From Stercorarius parasiticus (lineage: Eukaryota > Chordata > Aves > Charadriiformes > Stercorariidae), in contig VWZL01002054.1 in the NCBI GenBank assembly GCA_013396915.1, positions 372,648-436,647 of the forward strand: a DNA stretch of 64,000 bases, given 5' to 3'. Below, one piece after another: positions 37,443-52,400 of this stretch (within the stretch, counting starts at the first letter, position 1; each line of letters opens with the position of its first letter). The notes beneath the pieces were generated by a model. That model saw only the letters and a list, made by a program, of their open reading frames with translations. It searched no databases and was not told where the DNA came from. Position numbers and translations under genes: made by a program.

Positions 37443-40400
37443 GTAGATTTTTGTCTTTTTTTTTTTAAAGTTGTTCTTATGGTATAAAGTGCTTTCAGTT
37501 GGAGGAGTGAGTGGATGAGTGAATTGCTTAAATTATTTCAGTTGTTCTAACATTCACTTTAACAGTGACTAACTTGCTGAATGCATTTACCCACATCTGG
37601 ACCAGCAGTGACACGCAGCTTTTCACCTTCCCTGGACTTACCCTGTTGCAAATTAATGATGAAAGAAGGAGCGTGACCCTTTTGTGTAGGGTCCTAATTG
37701 CTGTAAAGATAAAAAAAAAAAAAAAGAAATCTAGACCCACTCCCCATCAGAAGGCAGGGTTTCACATCTGATTTGTGGTGAGAAGTGCTAAAAGTGTAAT
37801 TTGTTTAATCTCTTTTTTTCACAGACTCATACATATCTTTTGGGTAATTCTTCCTAGGGTATAATTCAGGAAAGGGGGACCTATGAAAAGGGTATAATTA
37901 GGTGTAGGTAAAAATGACACTCTTGAGTTCCTGCAGTCTGTTCTAACATCTGTCTGAGCTTTGGTTCAGACTTGCAGCTCTACTTGGCTGTACAGTTCTT
38001 GGGCCTATCCTTAAGACATACTAGGGCATGATAAAGATAGTTGTCCATCTGATAGTTTGTGCCATCAGGCACAAACTCGAGCATAGGAAGTTCCATCTAA
38101 ACATGAGAAGGAACTTCTTTACTTTGAGGGTGGCAGAGCACTGGAACAGGCTGCCCAGAGAGGTGGTGGAGTCTCCGTCTCTGGAGACATTCAAAACCCA
38201 CCTGGACGCGTTCCTGTGCAACCTGCTCTGGGTGACCCTGCTCTGGCAGGGGGGTTGGACTAGATGATCTCCAGAGGTCCCTTCCAACCCCTACCATTCT
38301 GTGATTCTGTGATTACTTTACTGAAACTGCCTGAGTAACTGGCATTTTGATGACCGCCTGCTGGATTAACTTCACCTGGATGTGAGTTGTCATCCACAAG
38401 TTAGTCTGTCCTCACTGTGCCACACTCTTTATATGGGTACAGAAGTTAATGTTCTCACTATACGAATGAGTCTAGCAATTGGGGATGCCAAAGTCTTTCT
38501 CCTTCTCCTCATCTTTCTTTCTCATACCCACCAGCAATTTATCTCCCTTTTTTTCCTCAGGCAACCACATACCCCCCTGCAGCAGTTGCTACTCAGTGCA
38601 CCTTGCAGACTGTGGCCCGGGGTTGCTGCCACTGTGAGGAGGTCAGAAGATGGGAAGGTGGGCTTTGCCAGGACAGTGGCTTCTACCCAGGGCAGTGAGC
38701 TGACTCCCTTGTCGCAGCTGCTGTCCTACAGCTCCATGGTGGCAGCAGCTCAGCAGAAGTCTGTGTCAGGTTTCAAGTCAGCACAGGAAGAAACATTAGC
38801 TGTTCAAGCAATATTCATTGCTCAAACTACTGTTCCTTACCTTCTTTGGATTAAGACCAACCAGTAGTGTTCTATAAACAGCATCCATCCATGGATTGCC
38901 ATTGGAATTATGCTGGATTTGAGCAAGCATAACTTGGGATCCATATCCTCCTGGTGGGCATGACTTAAAAGGCATTACAGTGTTGGGGTTCCCTGATACC
39001 AAGTATTAAAGCAGTGAATGCCACAGAAATACAGGAACTAGAACAAAGGAAGCAGTGGGAGAGAGAAGGGACACACTGCGCTTAACTTGCTTACATGTCA
39101 TGGAAGAGAGAACACATGGGAATTGTGGGAAAAAAAGTATTGACACAACAGGATGGTGGAAATTTCCAGAATCTTCCACTGAGGCATAGCAATACAAAGC
39201 TTGTCTTACTTATCTTCAGAGGCAGCCTGTGTTTTCTCCTGGCACACTGGCAGAGGGATAGAGCTGTACAGAGGTGAATGCAAGGATGTGTAACCATCTC
39301 CAATAGGACCTGCAGACTGCCCCAAACTCAACACCTTCCTCCCTAGTTTCATTGTTTGCACTCTCTTATCTTCTCGTGATGTTTCGTAAAAACATAGTTA
39401 CATGTTTTAATGGTGTAAGAAAGAGGAGCAAGTAATATTTTGAGTGGTGGAACTTACTTGTGTCTGTCTTTCTCAGTTTCCTGAGAAACCTCTCCACTCA
39501 CTGTCTCAATAACCTCATTTCAGTTCCTTGTGTCCTGTGATTTCTGCCCTGGATTAATTGTAGTTCCTCTGTCCCTTGCCATAATGCTCTCCTTTGTCCC
39601 ATCTGACCAGATACCAATCAGAACTGAGCAGGTATCCTGTTTCCACTTGGCTTTAATATTTACCTCCCCCAAACTACTGTTTTTCTCAAGCAGGTGTCTT
39701 GCGTTACCTCAGTGAAAGAGAAGCCATCCTTTTCCCACCTTTCCCTTCTGATGTAGACATGTAATTCAGCAAAGATTCAAGGTTTAATCAAGGTTCTCTC
39801 TTCTGCAAAAGAAGCAGGTGCAATGCGCTTAGTAGGGGAAGTACAGAAGGAAAAAATCAGAAACATGGGCGATAAGGCTGGGATAAGCTGCCCTTTTTAT
39901 AACCTCCAACTGGCCAGCTTTTCAAGTGCTGTCACAGAAACACGGATCTGGTTTCCATGTTTGTTTTTCCCCTGAGAACTTGTGGCTGAACGCTGTCAAC
40001 GTGGAGTTCACGCTATAGCTCCATCAGTGGTGGCAGTAATACAGATCCCTCTCCCTCGTCCAACAGTGGTTTTCAGGAAACTGTAGGAATGTCCCATCTC
40101 TGAGGCAGGCACTGCTTGGTCTGGCTTTGCTCAAATAGGTCAGCAGGTTCAGAAGCTGAAGGAGTGGACAGACAGATTGTGTAAGTCTGTTTTTCCTAAG
40201 AAACTCAACTAAAAAGTACCAGAAAACATGTTACTGCACACACTTCTCCACTTAGGATAAGACTAGGAGAACAAACACAGCAAATTGGAGAGTTGTGTCA
40301 GCGCTACTAGCGGGCATTTAGATGTTATGGCATCTAAAGCCCTGTGAAAGACTGTACGTGAACTGTTCGGGCAATGTCACAGTAGCAGAATTTAAAAAAA

Positions 40401-43400
40401 TAAGTTGTCCAGTCTATTTAGGCATATTTAATTTTCCTCAGACTTTGGGGAATATATAGTTCTGGGTGATATGTTACAAATGTTATCCTTATTGAATAAT
40501 TTGAGGGCACACATGTTGCGATCAGGAAGGTGGAAAGAAGGAATGGTTTTGATGTTGCCCAAGTTTGTAGCCTTGAATGTTAGGAGACTTCTCTGCAAAA
40601 ACTCCTTATGTCATCAGTAAAGAGGGCTTGTCCAGAGAGGGATCAGTAAGAGAAGTAAATCAGAGGAACTTTTCTCTCCCTAGATTTCCTCTATAATGTA
40701 GGTGCCTGAACAGCCATGTAAATTGACCAAAAAATGTCTTTTTGTCACGGACAGATTCATCAGCCTGTGTTGGAAAGTTAAATCTGGCGGTCATATAGAT
40801 TCCTTGCTGGCAGCTTGATTCTTTCAACAGTATAATCTGGATTTCTTTTGACTTCTACTGACATGGCATTGACTCTAAAATAGCTCTAGAATTTAAAAAA
40901 AAAAAAAATCCAGTTGGATGAATATCCTCTAATTTCTGTGGCAATATTAAATAAAATTTAGGCCTCACCAGAAAACAAAAGTGTATTTTGGTAGTGTGAG
41001 CAGTAGTTGGATAAAATAAATGTAATTTAAAATATCACTCGTTATTTGTCCCAGAATGCCAGGAGATTAAGGAGACTGACGCTTTAAATTTCATCTTCAC
41101 ATTAGCAAGAATCCTCAATAGTCCAAATATGGCTCAATATCTCAGGATACGATTATGAGAAAGTCTGCTGGTAATTGGCAGATGCATGGAAGGGGCATGC
41201 AGTTAAGCACTCTTGTCTTTTCTCATCTGTTACAATAGTCATTTTGTATCACATAATAAAGTACTCCCTTAATTGAGTTTCCATTCATGTAGGCTAACGG
41301 AGCTTGAACCGTTTGTCATAACAACCGATGTTGATGGGCATGCTGCTCGTAACAGAGCATCCGTAATTGCTACATCCTGGAGTAGGTTTACATTTTAAAA
41401 TAAACAAAGGGGCAATGGCTAATAGCTAACTATAGCAATCACCCAAAATCATATGGGAACGGGCAATGTTTTGGAGACTTGCAAGAGCAAGGAAACACAG
41501 TGCATTAATATTTCCATTAAAAAAAGATGAACTTTGATGGTTTTGTCTGTAAAAATTAAAAGCTGGTGTTAAATAACTTGCTTGGTTTTTCCTGGGATTT
41601 GGTATCTAGGTGCTGCCTAAAATCTTAGGGAAAGTTTGTCCATATATTTCAGCTGCATTATCTTATTTTACAGAGAACAGAGGATATAGATGCGTTTTCT
41701 GGCATTTTATTTGTGACTGGCCCCTGGAGCACTCCCCACCAGAAGTGCGTTTTTGGCCGAGGGAATCTGTACTCCTGATTCTTTCCATATGCTGCCTCGG
41801 CCCATTCCCGCACCCAGCGGAGTGATGTAATCAGAGTCACACATCGTGCAGAAATAAGAGTCCAGTCAGATTCTGTGTTTTGGACAAAGCAGTAAAAAAC
41901 CCTCTTCTTTAGTAAGCCTACCTTATAAACAAATGCCTTAGAAGTTCACAAATTCTGCACCCTTCTTACAAGAGGAGAGACATCCCTGTCTGCAACTGTC
42001 AGACAAGAGATTTCTGTACTTCTCTTTTTTTTTTTTTTTTTGGCACATAGTCGACACACCATTTTTAAAGACAAGTATGTTACCAATGTGCAGTAAGGTG
42101 TGGGATTTGACAGTAGGGCTGGCTGTGTGGGTTTCATAAGGGAGATAATTACTGTGGAGCACGTGCAAACATTCCAAGGAAATAGCAGCAACTAGGGAGA
42201 AGCTAATGGCAGGCTTCAGCACGACAAATCTGTGAGCTTTCTGCTATTTCTTATTAACCAGCAATCCCATAGCCTTCTGTTAGTTCCTGTTTATTAAAAG
42301 TATTGGAGCATGGTAAAGGACCATTGCTGTTAGTATCCAGATGGTGCTAGGTGTTGAACAATATGGATTACAAAGTAAAAATACATAAATATAAATAATT
42401 AAATGTGTAGATAAATCTATAACTAAAATAAATTCACATGTGCCGAGTTAAAATAAAGTGAGTCCCTGTGCTAGCACCACAAATTTAGAACATCTGTTTG
42501 ACTCCCAATAATCAACCAGCAGTCACATTCAAAGAAAACTTAGGAGGGTCTTATAAGACTGAGGCATGGAAGTTAGTATAAAAGAAGCTTGGGGGATGCT
42601 GAGATAGTCTCCTACAGGGAGGAAGAAAAAGAAAAGGAAGGGTAGGAGGATGAATTTGGTATCTGGAATATATATTATGTTAGTAAGCACCAAACCCTCA
42701 TGCTGTTCTTATCCTTTTCATATGTAGCATTTAAAAATAGAAATTGTGTATGACTGTGAAATTAAATGGCTAGCTGGATTTTGAAGAGTTTCTTTTATAC
42801 CTTCTTTTTTAATTGATAGGATCCCTGGGAGATAAATTGGTGCTGAACTTCTGTGGTAGCTACAGGGAGCTCACTTTGTGGCATGTCTGGTATAAAAATT
42901 TGCTACAACAAGAGCTAGAGGTAATCTGTTGAAATAATAACATAACTGAATTTCTGTGACTGCGTAATATGGCACTGAGAACTACTAAAACAGACTCAGT
43001 TCTTGTTTATTAATGTGTCAACATAGGAGGATCGTGGTTGATACTAAGAGCAAGCCCAGTGTGAAATGGACTCTCTTGTTATCAAAGCCAAAAATGAGAA
43101 AAGAGGTTCTGAAAGAAGCTTTAGAAGCAGTAGAATGATGATTCCTGTTGGAGCGGGTCCAGAGGAGGGCTACAAAGATGATCAGAGGGCTGGAACATCT
43201 CTCCTATGAGGACAGTCTGAGAGAGCTGGGGTTATTCAGCCTGGAGAAGAGAAGGCTCCGGGGAGACCTTATAGCAGCCTTCTAGTACCTGAAGGGGGCC
43301 TACAAGAAAGATGGGGAGGGGCTGTTTGCAAGGACATGTAGCGATAGGATGAGGGGCAATGGCTTTAAACTAGAGCAGGGTAGGTTTAGATTAGACATTA

Positions 43401-46400
43401 GGAAGAAATTCTTTACAATGAGGGTGGTGAGACACTGGAACAGGTTGCCCAGAGAGGTGGTGGAGGCCCCATCCCTGGAGACATTCAAGGCCAGGCTTGA
43501 TGAGGCTCTGAGCAACCTGATCTAGTTGAAGATGTCCCTGCTTACTGCAGGGGGGCTGGACTAGATGACCTTTAAAGGTCCCTTCCAACCCAACGCGTTC
43601 TATGACTCTATGATTATAGACCTATGGCGAAACAGAGAGAAAGAGGATAGAAAGTAGATGAAGTTTTCCAAAGGAGTAAAGTTTTCGTTGCTTCCTCAAC
43701 ACCTAAGCAGTACAACCCTACTTTCATAGTAAGCGCTTAAAACTTCTGAAAAATGTTGTCTGTGTTGCCTTTTTTTTTTTCATATTGATACGAATGTAGC
43801 CTTTTACATTTAACCACTCCTTTGCCTGTCTTCCTGTGAACTGGGCTGCAACGAACACGAGCATGTCAGGCTGCTGCTGAAACACGACTGGTAAAGAGAT
43901 AGGAGCAAACTTGTCATGTTTTGCCTTAGACACCGGAAATATAGATCATCAGTGTTTCAAGGACTTTTTTTATTCTTAACATTTTTGTTGTTGCAAATGA
44001 CGGAGCACTTAGGTTGTGCAGATAATGGGGGTTTTGTTTTGGCAGCCAACCAGAAAAATGTGGAAAGGGTGAAAGTGGAGAGGTTGTTTTGGATGAAACA
44101 GATTTTTTTTCAAGGATTTTTCTTTTGTCTTTCCAAAACAAAAATTGGAAGATCTTGTTCCATTCGTGAAGAAAATATTCCATTTGAGCACAAGAAAATA
44201 TTTTGTTTCGGAGGCTTTCTAAGAAAAATTTAGTCTAGTTTATAAAATAAATGTTGGTGGTCTCATTCCCCTTGGTAGGTGTACTCCCTCTTGGTATGTA
44301 TACTCCCTCTGGCCACGGAAGAGTATTTCTCTCCTTTGCCTGACGGGAGGTTTAAAGCTGTATCTGCTTACCCCAGCAGCGGGTCAGAACAATAGCAAGG
44401 GTCTGTGGAGTGCCAGGGCATTGCCATTGGCACTGGGAAGACTGTGCAATTACGCAGTTGATTTTAGGACAAAGGGGTCAGCTGGCGCCATTACATGCCA
44501 CATTTGAATCCACACTTGACATTTAATGTGCATTAAACTCAACCATGCGGTTAGCTACCTCCCATGTCTAAGTTAGATTGCATCAAAATGCACTAGAGGG
44601 TTGCCCTTGAACTAATTTTCACCTGTAAGCCTTTAGAAAAGAGCCCTGACTCATTTCCTTTGCATCAAGGTTCAGCGCTGAGGAGGGAGTACTGGCACGC
44701 TTCCTTCAGTCGTTAGCTTAATGTGCCCTCAGTCTCCGAGAGCTGTTCTCCAGTTGTCATGGGAAAGTTCAGAGCATTAAACTTCAGGATGTGGATTACT
44801 TGTGTAATATAAGTGTAAGGACATGCTTAATGCTTCATTTTGCATGCAGTGATGCCATATTACCTATTGACATAGAGGCTAGAAATCAGATCTCACACTG
44901 CCTGGAAGGGTACTCTATTTCTCAAGATAGTGTTCTTTTCCTATTTACTTCTATTTGTTTTTAAGAACTGGATACAAAGGGAAGGAAAGGAGATTCTAAA
45001 TATCCCACAGGCCATGATCAGGGGACTCAATTAGGAGAGTTTGATTTAAATCCTGCCTTGGACTGGGCAGACAGTGTCTTTTTTTTTCCCTCTTGGCTTA
45101 TATTTCTTAGAGAAATGCTAATACTCTGGTTTCAGTAAGGAAATAGTAGAGAGAAATGAGGGAAAGATAGAGAAAACCATTTGTACTGAGTGAAGAGGCA
45201 TTAGTAGCATTAAGAATGTTGTCAAGACATGGAGAGGTTGTGGTAATCTTACCACAATTTTTCTGCTTGTTGATATTGATTTTTACTTCCCATCCAAAAT
45301 TTTATACATTTGGTGTACTTATTTGGAGCACGGCATCGTATTTAGTGAAGGTGGTATGTACACTCTTAGCCTTGGACAATGCAGTGCTTGCGTGATGGTT
45401 CTTGACATCCTAAACTGATGGCTGAAGAATTGGGTCTAACCTCCCCCCCCAGCCTTCAGATTCATTGTTCATTGCAGAGGGTGGCAAATCTAAAACAGAT
45501 AACCTCGTTGCACCATGCTAAAATTCTCAACACATGTAGGAAAACCGTGCTACTTATCCATAATGCCAACCGTTCTTTGTGCGGAACGATGCATATGGCT
45601 TTGGATGTTCATGGAGTTTGATCATTAGACAGCAAATCCATTCAGCACTTTTTGCTCTTTTATAAACCTTCTCAAGTTTCCAGATAGGCACCACTTTCAA
45701 ATACAGGTAAAGGCATATAAGTGTAAAAAACATAATTTTTTTGGTACTGTCTGTAAGGATGCATTTATGGTTTAGTAGTTATTTTAAAATATGTTTTAGA
45801 ATTTTTGGAACAGTTATCTTTGCTGAATGTGCTTATGTTTGCAACTAACTAGATGCTCTATACTAATGAATCCATTATAGATATTTTAATTTACTTTGGA
45901 TTCTTTTTTTGTAACATCTGATACCTTTAAAAGGCTGAAGAGGCTAATGCAGCATTGAGGTAAAGGTTACTTGCTGTCTTCAGACACAGTTAATTGCTAA
46001 GCTGAGGTTCATACTATCTGATGTTCAGTTTTACTCCTGAGAGGCTCAGAAAATAGCTGTTTCCCAGTGCAAAGCATCTGCATGTTTTTACCTATCTTTA
46101 TCAGTATAAATGCACACAACTTTTCTTTAATATTTCAAAGCGGAGGAGTTAATAGATAGTCCTGAAAACTCTTTTTTTCACATAGTATTTTCAGTGCAGG
46201 CCTATGATACCACGCTTTCCCACGGTTTATCAGCCAGGCTGTTTACCAAATCTGACACTGGAGATCTGTTTGAAAAATGAGAGCATAATTTAGATACAAA
46301 AAGCATTTAATGCTTGCTACTTGACCATTCTTCTTGTGAATCATGTTCCACATTGTTTGGTGTACATTGCTTCGTTCCATTGAAATTCAGTTAATGGAGG

Positions 46401-49400
46401 TGCACTGATTTATATCAGTTACAGAGTTACTACTTCAAGAGAGCTTAATTTGAAGAACAGATGTTGACTCCAGTTTTGTATGCTTAGAAATGAGGGTCTT
46501 TAAATCGTCATCTTTAATTTTCTCTATTACTTGTGTGCATCTCCTTTGTTAAATTCTATGCAAGACTTGCTATACAGAATTGCGATTGGAGGGAAGTTAT
46601 GACAAAATTACTTTGTCTAACCTGAGGTGGGTAACTCTGCCAGTATGTAGGCTTAGGATGCCTAACATACAGTTTTTACACTGAAGGTTGTTTGTTTTGG
46701 GTTTTTTTTGATGAAGAAATCAACAACCTACAGTCACAATTGGTGGATTTATCACTTTCTGTGTAGAAGAGTGCTTTGTATGTTACCACAAGTAGTGCCC
46801 CAGAGACTAATATGTGCTGTTATACTATAGAATTTGATGCAGTATCGCGTTTGGAACTAAACATAAAGTTAGCGTACATCTTAACAATGGAAGTTACAAT
46901 AAATCAGTTCCGCTAACAAATGCCATTTAAGAAGAAGTCAGGTAAAGATCATTAAATAGCTTTAAGCACATTCTAATTAGCAATTTGTATGGTGTTATAC
47001 ACCATGTGATGTATAACTGAACTTATGATGTTATCTTGAACTTTGAATTAAATGTGTTAAATTAACTCTAATTCTTTCATTGTTCTTTTCTTCCCCCCTG
47101 ATGTATAGCTTAGCCTCAATAACTTTGTAATTGTTTCAGGCAGAGGCCTTTAAAATGGTATTTCCTGTACCCATTTGAACTTGGATTTCTGAATGTGCAA
47201 AGGTTTAGTGTAAAGCAAAATTGAAAATACTTCGGAAATTAGGATTCGTGATATAGCTGGTCAATGGTATGTTCACATGTCAAAGGATTTCTGACAGCAG
47301 TCACAGTGCCAGGGCGCTGCATGTAACTGGCTAGAATGCAACTTCACTTTTACATATAGGACTAATAACACTTTAAGAGCTTTTTCAATGATGCGGAAAG
47401 ATGAAAAAGCAGAAATAGAATGCAGAGAATTAATTGAGATAGATTGAAAAATAACCAGTTAACTGAGATTTTCAGTTTTTGTGCCTCAGTGACACAGTAT
47501 AAATACATCTGGAGAGTCGGAAGAGTTGCTTGCACAGTTCAGCTACGTTTTCTTCCAGTTTATCTGGAAATATGGAAAGAATGAATGTCTAGGAAAAGCA
47601 TGTAAATGTTTTGGCTTACAGGTCTATAATTTTTTTGCACAACAACGAAGTGAAAATGTAAGTAAGAAATTTTACTAAACCTGGCTGGAAATCTTCACTG
47701 ATAAGTTTAGAGTTTGAACCAGGAAAAAAACGACAGAGAAATGTTCCTAACACTGACCACAGAGAGTAGCATGTGGATGTAGAGAAGATGAGTAGTAAAT
47801 TTCTAGAACTTTATCTCCTGATGCTTTGACAATTATTTGTTACCACACTTATAGCTGTTTGTCTTAATATTGTTCACAACCATTTTCTGTCAATGCCTGT
47901 CTGTTAACCAAGAAGCAAAATTGTGCAAACAAAATAATCTCATCCAATAAAAACCCTGGTTCAAAAAAAAAAAAGGTCAAATCCTGCTGCTTAATGCTGA
48001 ATGCATTAGTGTATTTAATTTAAAATCAGTGAGATAAAGATTTCATTTAAAAAAAAAGAAAAATGAATGTATAGCTTCACTCAGCAAAAGATGGGATTGA
48101 AGCTGAGAGAAGGTGAATGCTTAAAACTGTTGGAAATTCAGCTAATCAAAAAGCCTGCAGAGGCTTTCCTTACATACAGGAATGAACGTGCCACGTTCAT
48201 TTGAGTTCTTCCAATGATGTTAGATACACTGAAATAAAAATTAAAGGTAATTTTTCTCACTTGTACGTGTTGTGTTTCACCACAGTTGCAGTGCCATAGG
48301 CTGATGGTCATAATTTCTACGTGGTTCACTCATGCATTTTGAATGCAAATAAATGCTCCTATAGGAGAATGAGGATTTTTAAAAAAAATCTTGCTCTTTT
48401 GGTATTTTTCTCATCTGTTTGTTCACACTACTGTTTACACAAATTAAGATGAAATCATATTTGTAGAGTCATAGGATAGTTGAAGCTGGAAGGTGCACAT
48501 CTTCAGGAGCACAACACAATATCCACTGATTGCAGTAGGACACTCTCTCATCTCAACAATTTAAAATTCCTTTCTGTAATAAAAAATATACTGCAAAGAA
48601 AGTAAAAGAAGAGAACAACCATGAAAGCAATTGATGATTTTGCAGCTTATCAAAGATTTTTTCTCACTATGTATTCCTTCACATTTCCTTTTCTGTAGAA
48701 CCATGGGCTGAAAGTACTGTCAGTGCTGCAAAACTAAAGTCTTTGATACACAATATATTCTTGATTTAAGAGAAATATTTGTTCTACACTACCTCCACCT
48801 CAGTTATAAACTTTCTTGATGCGAATTTACAGTTTTGCTAAGTTCAATGTAATCATTGGATACAAGCAGGTAGTTCCTAGAGAATAATTTTGAGCAGCGG
48901 CATTATTGTACCTCTATTTTATGCTAAACACTGGTGGTTTTTTTGCTATTAAGTATGTTAATTTGAACTGTAGTCATGAAAGTAAATTTCATTGTCTCTA
49001 ATTCTATCTTTGTATGCATTTGGGAAATGAAGAAAAAGCATAGTAAGTTATTTTATTATACTTTCTTTAAAAACAGCTTCAGTCCCGTAGCCACCATTCA
49101 GGAATTTAACAACGTTTGGCTCCTTTGGAAAAGAAAAAGATTGTTACAGATTTTTGGAGGAATATAAACTGTGTGATGATACTTTCTCACAAAAATGATG
49201 TGAGTCTTTCTTCAGATAAATAGATTCCACTTCTGTACAAGCAATATACTGCATCTCTGTTTGTCCTAGCAAAACCCAGAATATTGCAGGCACTGTTTTA
49301 ATATTTAACAGATTAATATTTCTAATAAAATTATTGAGCTTTGAAGGTTAATGTTGTCCATACTTAGGAAAGAAAAAAATGGTCTCAGAGACTTGGTAAG

Positions 49401-52400
49401 TAACTTACTACTGTTTTAAAATTCAACATGAATTGTCTAACTTCAGAGACATTAAGTCCTACACACCCCACAGTACAGTAATGGAGAAAAATAAGTAGGT
49501 GAAACTCAATTACTTGGCATCTTTCTTTATTGACAGGCTGGTGAAGGATGCCCCATGGGATGAGGTCCCTCTCGCTCACTCCTTAGTTGGTTTTGCCACT
49601 GCGTATGACTTCTTGTACAGCTATCTTAGCAAGACTCAACAGGAGAGATTTCTTGAGGTAATTGCCAATGCCTCGGGATATATGTATGAAACATCATACA
49701 GACGTGGATGGGGCTTCCAGTACCTCCACAACCACCAACCTACCAACTGTGTGGCCCTGCTGGCTGGAAGCCTGGTTCTGATGAATCAAGGTACGTGCTA
49801 AACCATAGGAATGTTTTTCTGAAGTGTATCAACTCAATCAGCCATTTATGCAGGGAAGTTCAGGAACTGATAGAAATGCTTCTGGGAGTACAGCGGTATT
49901 GGGTTTGCTCTTTTGCTGCTTAGAAAAATTTAATTTACTGAACAGAAAAAAAAGTCTGTGGGCAGATGTAAAAGGCATAACATATGTGCATATATACCTG
50001 TGTATATAAATTCATCTAAGTGATTCTGAAATTCTTTCCTCGTCGTTTGTAAGAATTAAAAATCCCCTTGTGTATAGTCTGTCCAGTCCAGATTTACAGA
50101 CAGGGTCTTTCAGGGTAGATTATCAGTAAAGAGTGACATACTTGGTCTCCTTACACAACACATTGAGAAGGTCATCAGTCAGAAACACCCAGGCGATCTG
50201 AGCTGGGAGCTAGACAACAGGATATCCTGGAATTTCATGAAAGGCTTCTGTCCTGTCTCCATGAGAGCACTGGAAAGGTGTAACTTCATCTACCCAAGGC
50301 CACAGCTCAGGACCTTTTTTTCCAGCATCATTTTGTATGGAGATGAGCAGGGCTTTACCTTTGTTCCTCTGAACTATGCCCTTGCACCCCACAACCTTCA
50401 TCCAAGAGGTGTCTGTGTCAGGTGTCATTTCCTTCTTTGCTTCGGGGACTTAAATCTGTCCTTCCCGGTTCCCAGGTGAATAACCTCACCAGTTGCTTTT
50501 GGCTGCTCTGCCTTGGGGCTCTCCCTTTCCTCCCGTCTAAGCAATACACAGTCTAAATGAGAATGCAAGCCACGGAGTCAGTGGGAGAGAGCAGATCAGA
50601 AATCCTGACTTTAAACCCCAGTCATACTTTGTCTGAGAGGTGGAAGTCATGGAGCCAGCTCCTGCTTTTGTAAGAATGCATCCGTATTTTATCAAGTGAT
50701 TATTTAATACATGCTGGAAGTATTTTGAAAACATGATGCCCAATGGAACTACTTACTTGCTGCAAGTCAAAGAAAACGTAGTTTCTGGATGCTGATGGCA
50801 TTGCCAAGCTGTCCAGCCCTGCCAAGCAAAGGCACATCTGCACATTGTCGAAGCTTTCAGATGCCCAAAGAAGTGTGACAAAAAACTGTGTCACCTACTG
50901 TGTTTGGAGGGGTTTTCTTTTTTTAAGTGTTTGTCAAAAGAAGCGCATTCACTGATGTGCATATTCAGAAAAGAAGCGAGAGGATGTGTGGAAGTTTTTC
51001 CCTTTCCTCCTCTCTTGCCTTCCACAAATTGAGGACTCAGATCATGTTTATTCAGTGAGTTTTGCTAAATTACCCGTAATTCCATCCTTCACCAAGCCTC
51101 TGTTGTTGCCGAAAGCTGGCAGTTTGTGAGATAACTCTGCTTTTCATTAGAATATAAACCATAAGTATGCTTTGTGCCAAACAGTGGTAACATCACAAAT
51201 AAAGTTGGGCAATATTTCTTTTACCAAAGGTTGGTGGTTTGGGGTTTTTTTTAAGAAAAAAGAAGCAAATTCAGCAACGCTTCAGCGATTTAAAAATTTG
51301 TGCTGCTATTTCAAATGAAAATAGGTTGAAACATCCGGAATCTGTATTTCTCAATGAAAATTGTTGTTTTCAATATAGAGCACCTTCATTAAATGTCAAT
51401 TTTTAAAAAAAAAATAATTCTGTTGGTCTAAAACTTTAATTAAAAAGGTTTCTTAAAAATTCTTCCAAGATGAAAGGCTTTTTATGATGGAGAAAAAAAA
51501 AAGGGATGGAGAAAAGGAGTAAACATAGTATTCTCCCTGTATCTGATGCATAGAAATTGCAAATACTATATCCCAGTGTAGACCTTCCTTCCAAAAGGTT
51601 TAAATTTCAACTAATAATTTTAAACACTATTCAGCTATTGAAGCATGCAGAGACTAAATAGACAGCTTAAAAACATGTAAACATTTTCATAGCGCTCAAA
51701 AATGAAAGTAATTGAAATGAATTCCAGGCACACAGTTGAGTAAGGCCTAATTTGATATAGATACTGCTAATTTGGGGTGAGATTTGTTCTGTTTGGTTGT
51801 GTGGCCTGACAGAATGTTGAGTCTTACATTTATTCTGATGTATTATTATTCTTTTAATATACTACAAGTATAGGGTTATAGCATAGATATAAACTTAGTA
51901 AACAGAACGTATATGCATTACAATGGTAAATACACTGTGCCGAACCATGGAAAATAGCATTCTTGCTAGTGCAGCAGTCAAAAGCTAGCTGTTGTGGCTG
52001 TTAATGTCACAAAAGAAAACAAGGATGGAAGCATTTGGGATTTTATTCAGACAGACGGCTGTGCTGCCAACTCCATCAGAGTAATGAAGTAGTGTCAAGA
52101 TAGCTGGGAGTAAAGTAAGCAGAAGTAAGTAGCACCACCTGCCCCTGTTGCGCAGGCCTTCCCCATCGTATTTATCTCTTCAACCAGCGGATAAAAATAC
52201 CGTGTTAGATTCAGGCTGTCTGTTTAACTTTTTAGACATTGCAATTGTTTTCTTCTCCCTGTTAACCGAGCAGGATTTGGCAGCCTTGACTAGTAGGAAG
52301 TCTGAATTGCTCATGACTCCGCTGAGCATAAATACAGTAATTGTGGCAATGACGTGAAACAGTCTTAGTAGCGGGCTTGAATGTCGCTCCTACTCGCTTA

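Larger units (their letters stand above)
37443..49536 (+). other. DSE: DSE coding intron 1 (12.1 kb)
   Basis: GT at 37443 and TTTATTGACAG at 49536 bound this phase-2 intron. It holds CR1 fragments at 38.0 and 43.1 kb, possible older relics, homopolymer runs (for example T at about 42027-42041) and a 19-bp direct duplication at 44271-44308. No other gene is recognised in it. Confidence 0.9.

Noticed and set aside
41640..41860. Faint MIR-like order (TTATTTTACAGAGAACAGAGG, then AGTCACACA)
   Set aside because: Spacing does not fit and the intervening sequence shows no similarity.
50265..50320. MIR-like words (CTACCCAAGGCCACAGCTCA) in intron 2
   Set aside because: Too short and diverged to separate from chance.
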